NCBI GenBank assembly: GCA_029258955.1
Contig: JAPDJT010000009.1
Span: 1-64,000 of the forward strand
Source of the DNA: Thermoplasmatota archaeon
GTDB taxonomy: Archaea > Thermoplasmatota > E2 > UBA202 > JdFR-43
Reading direction: 5' to 3'
DNA length: 64,000 nt
Below, one piece after another: positions 57,000-64,000 of this stretch; positions within the stretch are counted from its first letter, which is position 1; every line of letters starts with the position of its first letter. A program made the position numbers and the translations under genes. Below the pieces are notes generated by a model. It had not been told where the DNA came from, made no database searches, and saw only the letters and a program-made list of their open reading frames with translations.

Positions 57000-57241
57000 A
57001 AAAAATCTTGGTGGATATATAAAGTGATTTATTAATTATATTTATAGGAATTTAAAAGAAAATAAGGAAAAAAGTTGTGTTGAAATTTCTGAAGAAAAAA
57101 AGGCTTAAAAATGCTCATTTTTCAAAGGGAATGCAATGTATGAATTGTGATATTGCAAAAGAAATTTCTGGAAATGGAAAAGAATATGTTTCTTTGATAA
57201 AACCAGGAGCTATGGATACTAAACGCAAAAATTGTCATTAA
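57000..57241 (+). pseudogene. Decayed multiheme cytochrome gene (octaheme HAO-like N-terminus?)
   Basis: Three frames together give a cytochrome-like trail. The first starts ATGAAAAAATCTTGG (KKSWWIYKVIY) at a plausible start codon after AAGGAA. A second frame continues NKEKSCVEISEEKKA. A third frame gives NAHFSKGMQCMNCDIAKE and ends RKNCH. The order resembles the N-terminal part of octaheme hydroxylamine-oxidoreductase-like cytochromes, where SCVECH, HAKKGVxCxDCH and CARCH occur in sequence; here the heme motifs are CVEIS, CMNCD and KNCH, so they are broken. At least two frameshifts and lost Cys/His mark it as dead. The assignment is by pattern only. Confidence 0.45.
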
Positions 57242-57281
57242 AATTATTTACAAAAAAAGAAAATAGGTGTAATTTAGAAGT

Positions 57282-59555
57282 ATGAAAAAGCATTTTCATA
57301 TAAAAGTAAATGGTATTGTTCAAGGTGTAGGATTTCGTCCATTTATTTATCGTTTAGCATTAGAGAATAATATTAAAGGATATGTTTTAAATGATACAGA
57401 AGGGGTTACTATAGAGGCAGAGGGAGAAGAGGAAGCTTTAGAAAAATTTATAAAGGCAATAAAAAAAAAGTCCCCACCTCTTGCTATAGTTCAGGAAATA
57501 AAAATAGAAGAACGAAAAATAAATCATTTTAAAAATTTTTGGATAGAAAAAAGTAAAGCTACAGATAAAAAAACGACTTTTATTCCTCCAGATACAAATA
57601 TATGTAAAGACTGCCTAAGAGAATTTTTTGATCCTAAAAATAGACGCTATCATTATCCTTTCATAGTATGTACCTACTGTGGACCAAGGTTTAGTATAGT
57701 AAAAGATATTCCTTATGATAGAGATAATACTGCTATGGCAGAATTTTCCATGTGTCCTTTTTGTCAAAAAGAATATGAAGACCCACTTGATAGACGATTT
57801 CATACCCAACCTACAGCCTGTCCAGTATGTGGTCCTCATCTATTTTTATATAAAAACGATAAAACTCTGATTTCAGAAGATATAGAGGAAATAGTAAAGA
57901 AAGTTTACAAGTATCTCAAAGCAGGACATATCATAGCTATAAAAGGTGTAGGAGGTTATCATTTAGCTTGTGATGCAACAAATGAAGAGGCAGTGCTAAA
58001 ACTCAGAGAAAGGAAAAGACGACCATTTAAACCTTTTGCTTTAATGACAGGTTTCATAGAAAAAATAGAGGAATTTTTGAGTGTTTCACCTAAGGAAAGA
58101 GAAATTCTTCTTTCTAAGGAAAGACCAATTGTAATTTTAAAAGAAAAAAAATCTCAAGTGAGTAAATATGTAGCTCCAGATCTAACTTATATTGGCATTA
58201 TGCTTCCATATACCCCTTTTCAGTATTTGCTTTTTTCTTTAGATAAAGATTTAATTCTTGTTATGACAAGTGGAAATCTTTCTGACGAGCCAATATGTTT
58301 TAGAGACGAAGAAGCCTTTGAACGTTTAGGTCACATTGCAGACTATTTTGTAACCTATAATAGAGAGATAGTTGCACACAGTGATGATAGTGTAATATTT
58401 GTTATAAATGAAAAATCTTTTTTCATAAGAAGATCTAAAGGTTTTGTTCCTACTCCGATTTTGGTAAAAAAAAAATTTCCAATTCATCTTTTTGCTTCTG
58501 GAGGAGATCTTAAAAATGCCTTTGCTATTGCCAAGGATAATGTAATCATTTTAAGTCAATATTTAGGAGACTTAGAATCACCTATTACTCAAAAAGTTTA
58601 TAAAGATACTGTTTTTCATTTTTTAAAAATTTTTGATATTCATCCAGAAGTTTTTATTTCAGATATACATCCTAATTATTTTACTACAACTTTAACAGAC
58701 AAATTAGCAGAAGGAAAACTAAGGCTAAAAGTTCAACATCATCATGCTCATATTGTAGCTGTTATGGCTGAGTATGAAATAGATGAACCTGTTATTGGGC
58801 TTGCTTTTGATGGAACAGGCTTTGGATTAGATTTTAAAATTTGGGGAAGCGAGTTTTTAATTGCAGATAGAAAAAACTTTAAAAGAGTTGCTCATTTTTC
58901 TTATTTTGCCCTTCCCGGCGGAGAAAAGGCTATAAAAGAAGTATGGCGTATAGGACTATCCCTTCTTTACCATGCTGGAATCCCTATAGAATATCTTCCT
59001 TTTAAAGAAAAATATCCTATAAATATAATTTTACAGATGTTAGAAAAAAAACTTAATTGTCCTGAAGCCTGTAGTATTGGAAGAATTTTTGATGGAGTTT
59101 CTGCACTCTTAGGAATTTGTGAAGCTATAACCACAGAGGCAGAAGCAGCTCAAAAATTGGAAGAAATAGCTTTAAAGACAGAAAATTTTTACAAAATAGA
59201 TATAGAATTTAAAGAAAATGAAAATGAAATAATCATTCCTACAGAGGAACTTATAAGAAAGATCATAGAGTTAAAAGATAAAGGAGTATCATCTCCTGAA
59301 ATAGCTCTTTCATTTCATTGGGCACTTATAGAAGTAAGCTTAAAAGTAGTGGGAAGACTAAAGGAAAAATATGGAATTAGAAAGGTAGTTTTAAATGGAG
59401 GGTCTTTTCAGAATAGAATTCTTTTGAAAGGTCTATGGGGGAAATTAGAAAAAGCAGGATTTAAAGTGTTTTTACCTCAAAAAGTTCCCTTAAATGATGG
59501 AGGAATAGCTTTAGGACAAATAGTTATAGGGAGGGAGAAATTGATAAAAAACTAA
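57282..59555 (+). CDS. hypF: Carbamoyltransferase HypF, [NiFe]-hydrogenase maturation
   Basis: Makes the thiocyanate/cyanide precursor on HypE for the Fe ligands of [NiFe]-hydrogenase. The 757-residue protein shows the acylphosphatase domain (1-90, GIVQGVGFRPFIYRL), two Zn fingers from C108/C111/C130/C133/C158/C161/C180/C183, a YrdC-like domain (200-380, KGVGGYHLACDA) and a Kae1-like carbamoyltransferase domain (VQHHHAHI, GLAFDGTGFG, VLNGGSFQN). Other hyp genes and a hydrogenase are not in the window. The 184-nt gap after it holds only a 26-codon frame (59607-59684). Confidence 0.95.
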   Translation: MKKHFHIKVNGIVQGVGFRPFIYRLALENNIKGYVLNDTEGVTIEAEGEEEALEKFIKAIKKKSPPLAIVQEIKIEERKINHFKNFWIEKSKATDKKTTFIPPDTNICKDCLREFFDPKNRRYHYPFIVCTYCGPRFSIVKDIPYDRDNTAMAEFSMCPFCQKEYEDPLDRRFHTQPTACPVCGPHLFLYKNDKTLISEDIEEIVKKVYKYLKAGHIIAIKGVGGYHLACDATNEEAVLKLRERKRRPFKPFALMTGFIEKIEEFLSVSPKEREILLSKERPIVILKEKKSQVSKYVAPDLTYIGIMLPYTPFQYLLFSLDKDLILVMTSGNLSDEPICFRDEEAFERLGHIADYFVTYNREIVAHSDDSVIFVINEKSFFIRRSKGFVPTPILVKKKFPIHLFASGGDLKNAFAIAKDNVIILSQYLGDLESPITQKVYKDTVFHFLKIFDIHPEVFISDIHPNYFTTTLTDKLAEGKLRLKVQHHHAHIVAVMAEYEIDEPVIGLAFDGTGFGLDFKIWGSEFLIADRKNFKRVAHFSYFALPGGEKAIKEVWRIGLSLLYHAGIPIEYLPFKEKYPINIILQMLEKKLNCPEACSIGRIFDGVSALLGICEAITTEAEAAQKLEEIALKTENFYKIDIEFKENENEIIIPTEELIRKIIELKDKGVSSPEIALSFHWALIEVSLKVVGRLKEKYGIRKVVLNGGSFQNRILLKGLWGKLEKAGFKVFLPQKVPLNDGGIALGQIVIGREKLIKN

Positions 59556-59739
59556 AAGAGTACCAGTTAAGTGATATACAAACCAATATATTTTTTTCAA
59601 ATTTATGATTAAGTTTCCAAAAGATGAAATAAATTTTTTAAAGATGTTTTTAAAGCATCAACCTGGAATTAAAAAAGAACAATAAGGTTTTTTGATAATA
59701 AGTTGTAAAAAATGTAAGAAGAGTTCAAAATAGAGTTTT

Positions 59740-60498
59740 ATGAAACTGGGAAGATATTTTTATAAAAATAAAATTTTCTTTGGCATAGTTAAAGAGGATA
59801 AAATTTTAGAAATAGAAAATCCTTTTAATCTCACAAGTTATACTGAAAAGGAATATAAATTAAAAGAAGTAAAAATTCTTTTTCCGATTTTACCTTCAAA
59901 AATTATAGCAGTAGGACTTAATTACAGAGATCATGCTAAGGAACTTGGTATGAAAATACCAGATGAACCAATTATATTTTTAAAACCTTCCACTGCAGTA
60001 ATAGGTCCTGAAGAATATATAATACTACCACCCGAAAGTAAAGAAATTAACTATGAAGGTGAATTAGCAATTGTTATAGGAAAAACTATTTATCATCCAA
60101 AAAATTTTAAAGAAATCGAATCTGCAATTTTAGGTTATACGTGTTTTAATGACGTTACAGCAAGAGATTTACAAAGAAAAGATGGGCAATGGACTCGAAG
60201 TAAAAGCTTTAATACTTTTGCTCCTATAGGACCTTTTATTGAGACTGAGCTTGATCCAAGTAATTTAAAAATTGAAACGAAAGTTAATGGAAAAATTAAA
60301 CAGAGTAGTTCAACAAAAGAGTTTATTTTTGATGTTTTTTATCTTGTAAAGTTCATTTCAAATATAATGACTCTTTATCCTGGAGATATAATTGCTACAG
60401 GAACTCCTCCTGGAGTAGGAAAACTTAAAGAAGGAGATATAGTAGAAATAAGCATAGAAAATATAGGTGTATTAAAAAATTTTGTAAAAAGATTTTAA
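59740..60498 (+). CDS. Fumarylacetoacetate hydrolase (FAH) family protein
   Basis: A 252-residue enzyme of the FAH superfamily (acylpyruvate hydrolases, oxaloacetate decarboxylases, isomerases). The conserved LNYRDHAKELG and the metal ligands in INYEGELAIVIG (E-x-E) and YTCFNDVTARDLQ (Asp) are present, as is the GTPPGVG loop near the C-terminus. The precise substrate is unresolved. It lies 13 nt upstream of the heme synthase gene, on the same strand. Confidence 0.88.
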   Translation: MKLGRYFYKNKIFFGIVKEDKILEIENPFNLTSYTEKEYKLKEVKILFPILPSKIIAVGLNYRDHAKELGMKIPDEPIIFLKPSTAVIGPEEYIILPPESKEINYEGELAIVIGKTIYHPKNFKEIESAILGYTCFNDVTARDLQRKDGQWTRSKSFNTFAPIGPFIETELDPSNLKIETKVNGKIKQSSSTKEFIFDVFYLVKFISNIMTLYPGDIIATGTPPGVGKLKEGDIVEISIENIGVLKNFVKRF

Positions 60499-60511
60499 AA
60501 GAGGTGAATTT

Positions 60512-61579
60512 ATGGAAAAATTTATTCCAAGGCTTATTGCTTGGGAAATAACACGTTCTTGCAATTTGAATTGCATTCATTGTAGAGCAGCTTCATCAAA
60601 AAGCCCTTATAAAAATGAATTAACTACTGAGGAGATTTTTAGGATAATGGAAGAAATAAAAGAAGTAGGTAATCCTATTATAATTTTAACTGGCGGAGAA
60701 CCACTTTTAAGACCTGATGTTTTTGATATTGCTAAAAAAGCTATTGAACTTGGATTTAAACCAGTTTTAGCTACAAATGGAACTTTGATTAACAAGGAAA
60801 TAGCTAAAAAAATAAAAGATTCTGGAATAGCAAGAGTAAGTATTAGTCTTGATGGAGCTTCAGCAGAGGTTCATGATAATTTCAGAGGAGTGTCTGGTGC
60901 TTTTGAAGGTGCCATGAAAGGTATTTTAACTTTAAAAGAAGCTAAAATACCTATCCAAATAAATACTACTGTTACTGCTGTAAATGTTAATGAATTACCT
61001 AAAATTCACGAACTTGCTAAAAATATAGAAGCTGTAGCACATCATATTTTTGTTTTGGTGCCTGTTGGAAGAGGTAAAGAACTTCAAAAAAGATCTTTAA
61101 CTTCAGAGGAATATGAAAAGATATTAAACTGGTTTTATGATCAAAGAGAAAAATCAGGGCTCCAATTAAAAGCAACTTGTGCACCTATGTATTATCGTAT
61201 TTTAAGACAAAGAGCAAAATTTGAAGGTAAAAAAGTAACTTTTGAAACCTTTGGTCTTGATGCATTAACCAGAGGATGTCTTGCTGGAATAGGATTTTGT
61301 TTTATTTCTCACATAGGTATAGTTCAACCATGTGGATATTTGGAGATACATTGTGGAGATTTAAGAAAGCAAACTTTTAAAGAGATTTGGGAAAATTCAG
61401 AAATATTTAATAATTTGAGAGATTTTAAAAAATATAAAGGTAAATGCGGAAAATGTGAATATATAAGAGTTTGCGGAGGTTGTAGAGCAAGAGCTTATTA
61501 TGCTACAGGAGATTATTTAGAGGAAGAACCGCTTTGTATTTACGAACCAAGAAGATCAAATAAAATTTTAGCAAGCTGA
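60512..61579 (+). CDS. ahbD: Radical SAM heme synthase AhbD-like
   Basis: A 355-residue radical-SAM/SPASM enzyme. The cluster motif CxxxCxxC is C17-NLN-C21-IH-C24, followed by ILTGGEPLLRPD and SISLDGASAEVHDNFRG. The C-terminal SPASM cysteines are in RGCLAGIGFCFISH, CGYLEIHCG and CGKCEYIRVCGGCRARAY. This whole C-terminal pattern matches AhbD, which decarboxylates Fe-coproporphyrin III to heme b in sulfate reducers and archaea. Other siroheme-branch genes (ahbA/B/C) are not visible here. GAGGTGA precedes the ATG. It overlaps coaBC convergently by 40 nt. Confidence 0.85.
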   Translation: MEKFIPRLIAWEITRSCNLNCIHCRAASSKSPYKNELTTEEIFRIMEEIKEVGNPIIILTGGEPLLRPDVFDIAKKAIELGFKPVLATNGTLINKEIAKKIKDSGIARVSISLDGASAEVHDNFRGVSGAFEGAMKGILTLKEAKIPIQINTTVTAVNVNELPKIHELAKNIEAVAHHIFVLVPVGRGKELQKRSLTSEEYEKILNWFYDQREKSGLQLKATCAPMYYRILRQRAKFEGKKVTFETFGLDALTRGCLAGIGFCFISHIGIVQPCGYLEIHCGDLRKQTFKEIWENSEIFNNLRDFKKYKGKCGKCEYIRVCGGCRARAYYATGDYLEEEPLCIYEPRRSNKILAS

Positions 61580-62754
61580 AGTTTAGAAATATTTTTAAAT
61601 TCAAGCAACTTTTTAGGGGTAAAAATTATAAAATCTGATTTATCTTTTCCCACAGTTTTTAAAGGATTAGCAATTAAATAATCAAAAGCTTTTTCTTTTT
61701 TCTTCTTTTTTCCATAATTTAAAAGATTATTTTCTTCCTCTAAAGCAAAACCAATGGTAATTTGTCCCTCTATTTTGTAAGAACTTAAAATTTTAGCAAT
61801 ATCTTCTGTGAGTTCTAATTCTATAGTTAAAGGTTCTTTTTTTTTAAATTTTCCTTTAAAAGGAGTTTTAGGTCTAAAATCAGAAGGTGCTCCTGCAAAA
61901 ATACAAATACTACATTGAGAAAAAAGAGCTTTTGAGATCTCGAACATTTCTCTGGTTGTTTTTACAAAATAAATTTTAGGAAAAGGAATAGGGGAGAAAC
62001 AATCTAAATTAGGAAGGATATAAGGAAAACTTTCTAATCCCCAGACTAAGTGAACTTCAGCACCTCTATAATAAGCTTCTTTAGCGAGAAAAAAAGCAGT
62101 TTTTCCTGAAGAAGCATTAGTAATAAATCTAACTTCATCTATATATTCTCTTGTTGGGCCACCTGTTATCAAAACTTTTTTTCCTACAAGAGTCTTTTTT
62201 ACAAAATGAGCTTTTACTATTTCTAAAATTTCTTCTACTTCAGGAAGTTTACCTTTTCCAACTTCTCCACATGCAAGAGGACCTTCAGTTGGTTCATATA
62301 TCAGATATCCAAAATTTCTTAATTTTTCAACATTTTCCTTAGTTGCAGGATGTTCCCACATAGATGTATTCATGGAAGGAAAGATATATACAGGGACATT
62401 GGTTGCTAATAAGGTTGCTAATAAAAGTTCACTTGCAGAACCAACTGCTAATTTAGAAATAAAAGAAGCAGTAGCAGGAGCAATTAAAATTACATCCGGA
62501 TATTTAGCAAGCTCAATATGAAGTATTTTGCCATCAGCTTTAAAAAAATCTGCATCAGTATAAGCTTTATTTCCACTTAGAGAAGAAAGAAGAATAGGAT
62601 GAACAAAATTTTCAGCACCTGTTGTTAAAATAACTTTTACATTAGCTCCTTCATTTTTAAGTTTTCGAATTAAATCACAGATTTTATAAATAGCTATACT
62701 ACCACAAACTCCTATAAGTATATTTTTGTTTTGCAAAGGACTTGAATAAGACAT
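61540..62754 (-). CDS. coaBC: Bifunctional phosphopantothenoylcysteine decarboxylase/synthase
   Basis: Two consecutive coenzyme A steps on one chain. The N-terminal CoaC flavoprotein domain has IGVCGSIAIYKICDL, the decarboxylase His, PSMNTSMW and the ACGEVGKGKL lid. The CoaB part starts with KKVLITGGPTREYIDEVRFITNASSGK (about 195-220) and ends with DYLIANPLK and KSDFIIFTPKK. At 404 residues the fusion is complete. The 3' ends of coaBC and ahbD overlap by 40 nt. Confidence 0.94.
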   Translation of the reverse strand: MSYSSPLQNKNILIGVCGSIAIYKICDLIRKLKNEGANVKVILTTGAENFVHPILLSSLSGNKAYTDADFFKADGKILHIELAKYPDVILIAPATASFISKLAVGSASELLLATLLATNVPVYIFPSMNTSMWEHPATKENVEKLRNFGYLIYEPTEGPLACGEVGKGKLPEVEEILEIVKAHFVKKTLVGKKVLITGGPTREYIDEVRFITNASSGKTAFFLAKEAYYRGAEVHLVWGLESFPYILPNLDCFSPIPFPKIYFVKTTREMFEISKALFSQCSICIFAGAPSDFRPKTPFKGKFKKKEPLTIELELTEDIAKILSSYKIEGQITIGFALEEENNLLNYGKKKKKEKAFDYLIANPLKTVGKDKSDFIIFTPKKLLEFKNISKLQLAKILFDLLGS

Positions 62755-62763
62755 AAAAAATCT

Positions 62764-63210
62764 TTATTGTTTTACTCCACTTAACATTACTACTATTCTT
62801 AATTCAGCATAATACCATCCTTGGGAAATACTTATAAAGGCAGTTCCTTCAGGTCTTTTATAAGCTATAAAAGTAATTTTCGAAGAAAAAGCTCCTATTT
62901 CTTCCCAACCCTGATTTACCATTTGAACTTTATAAAATTCCACTAAAGATTTAAGAGTATATTTTCCTTTAAAAACAAGCATTCCAGTAAGTACTTCACC
63001 TGTACGTAATAAAGCACTATTTTCAGCTTGATATTCTAAATCTTTTAAAACAGGAATATAAGGAACTGGAAAATAAATTAAGTCTTTTATTTTTTGAGAT
63101 TTTACTTCTTCAGCTTGAGGGGTTATTACTTCAACATTGGGTTTTTCCTGTGCAAAAACTATAGAAAAAATAAAAAGATTTATAAAAATGAAAATTAAAA
63201 ACTTTTTCAT
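62764..63210 (-). CDS. Exported protein of unknown function
   Basis: A 148-residue protein with a clear signal peptide (FLIFIFINLFIFSIVFAQ, cleavage after FA). The mature domain has a LRTGEVLTGMLVFKGKYTLKSLVEFYKVQMVNQGW core and resembles small exported domains in which a short 'add-resistance'-like unit reports on envelope conditions, but I do not recognise a named family. It lies 9 nt upstream of coaBC in direction of transcription, and upstream of it a 94-nt gap separates it from the phosphoribosyltransferase gene. Confidence 0.6.
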   Translation of the reverse strand: MKKFLIFIFINLFIFSIVFAQEKPNVEVITPQAEEVKSQKIKDLIYFPVPYIPVLKDLEYQAENSALLRTGEVLTGMLVFKGKYTLKSLVEFYKVQMVNQGWEEIGAFSSKITFIAYKRPEGTAFISISQGWYYAELRIVVMLSGVKQ

Positions 63211-63304
63211 AATTCCCTCCTACTATAAAAATTTAATTAGAACACTATTCAATGTAAAGAAAAAACTACGAAAAGTCAAGAGATTAAGAGTTTAAATAAA
63301 AGCT

Positions 63305-64000
63305 TTAAGAAAATTTGTATTTTAAAGATCTAAAAATTTTTTTGATATTTTTAGAAATCTTAATCTGTTTTTTATAATTTCTTTTTAATTCATTTTTAAC
63401 CCGGTTTCTTATTACCTCTAAATCTTCAGAATAAAGAATTTTATTATTTTTATATACAAGTTTTAAAAGGTTATCACTTTTAGGATAATGAGAAAGATCT
63501 ACTTTTTCATCTTTTAAGGCAATTAAATCAAAAAGAAATTTATCTTCTTCATTCCACACTCTATAAAGACTTTTAGCACCAGGCAGTAGTTCTTTTTTAG
63601 GAGAAAGTTTAAAACGAGGTTTGCCATCATATTCCACTAATTTATAACCCATTTCAAAATAAGGACAATCTTCAGAAACTCCCATTTTTGTTCCTACTCC
63701 AAAACTGGAAACAGGAATATTCATTTTTAAAAGTTTTTTAATTTCTTTTTCATCTAAACTTCCACTTAAAAAGATCTGAACGTTTTTAAGGCTACCTTTA
63801 TCTAATAATTTTCTTACTTCTTTAGAAAGTTCTGCAAGATTTCCACTATCTATTCTAACACCTTTTAAAGAAATGGCATTTTCTTTAAAAAAATCCTTAA
63901 GAGCTATAATTTTTTGGGTAGCTTTAATAGTATTGTAAGTATCAATAAGTAGAATTGTTCTATCAGGGTAAGTTTTGGAAAAAGCTTTAAAGGCTTCTTC
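63305..64000 (-). CDS. pncB: Nicotinate phosphoribosyltransferase (5' end outside the window)
   Basis: The frame is open to the right edge, so 231 C-terminal residues of the protein are visible, ending at 63305. The NAPRTase blocks RTILLIDTYNT, KGVRIDSGNLAELSKEVRKLLD, IFLSGSLDEKEI and SSFGVGTKMG are conserved and hold the phosphate- and substrate-binding residues. The enzyme salvages nicotinate to NaMN, which NadD (44 kb) then adenylylates. A shorter frame with an internal ATG at 63724 is not a real start, because conserved sequence extends upstream of it. Confidence 0.92.
   Translation of the reverse strand, partial: EEAFKAFSKTYPDRTILLIDTYNTIKATQKIIALKDFFKENAISLKGVRIDSGNLAELSKEVRKLLDKGSLKNVQIFLSGSLDEKEIKKLLKMNIPVSSFGVGTKMGVSEDCPYFEMGYKLVEYDGKPRFKLSPKKELLPGAKSLYRVWNEEDKFLFDLIALKDEKVDLSHYPKSDNLLKLVYKNNKILYSEDLEVIRNRVKNELKRNYKKQIKISKNIKKIFRSLKYKFS

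Overview
The window is very AT-rich, roughly 30 % G+C by eye. Its proteins are rich in Lys, Glu and Ile. It comes from a diderm bacterium: LptD, Pal, a Skp/OmpH chaperone, an outer-membrane porin tail and a LysM/AMIN amidase are all encoded. An AhbD-type heme synthase (the siroheme-dependent route of sulfate reducers and archaea), HypF (NiFe-hydrogenase maturation), a selenocysteine tRNA and the wreck of a multiheme cytochrome suggest an anaerobic, probably thermophilic sulfate- or sulfur-metabolising lineage such as the Thermodesulfobacteria. The taxonomic placement is inference; the diderm, low-GC character is read directly.

Layout. 1-300: tail of a porin-like gene and its terminator. 500-7,130: an accessory restriction-modification island on the minus strand. 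It holds an HTH/PD-(D/E)XK nuclease with twin palindromes at its promoter, a TdeIII-family endonuclease, a DUF1156-type DNA methylase with Zn ribbons, and a Zn-finger protein with a nuclease-like motif. An IS110-family element, with a structured upstream region that looks like its bridge RNA, sits between endonuclease and methylase on the opposite strand. 7,130-7,770: no convincing gene. 7,800-16,250: J-domain protein, iron alcohol dehydrogenase, dapA, dapF, a nucleotidyltransferase with a small partner, aroB-trpA-trpB and a SYLF protein. Two parS-like sites flank the alcohol dehydrogenase gene although no parAB lies in the window. 16,380-21,150: SF1 helicase, ATP-grasp enzyme, Zn-ribbon protein and M48 protease. 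21,160-21,420: SRP RNA followed 13 nt later by tRNA-Sec, behind one promoter-like sequence.

22,060-27,990 is a YbhGFSR-type exporter operon (membrane-fusion protein, double ATPase, two permeases) with a histone-deacetylase-like hydrolase. 28,009-45,818 is a long, tightly packed minus-strand run: proA, nadD, mutS, a cell-wall amidase, a NamZ-like protein, a DHH phosphoesterase, obgE, proB, dnaE, an encapsulin-type ferritin-like protein, lptD and rlmH. 45,923-51,481 is on the plus strand: HDOD/degenerate-GGDEF protein, tlyA, tRNA-Gln, M16 peptidase, tsaE. 51,423-56,820 returns to the minus strand: glucokinase, skp, pal, a YkgJ-like cysteine-cluster protein, an MFS transporter, ftsY and tRNA-Ser. 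57,000-61,580 carries a decayed cytochrome gene, hypF, an FAH-family enzyme and ahbD. 61,540-64,000 has coaBC, an exported protein of unknown function and a truncated nicotinate phosphoribosyltransferase.

The most unusual items are the IS110-split restriction island with three nuclease-like proteins around one methylase, the candidate bridge RNA, the isolated parS pair, the SRP RNA-tRNA-Sec-protease unit, and an encapsulated-ferritin-type protein without a shell gene beside it.
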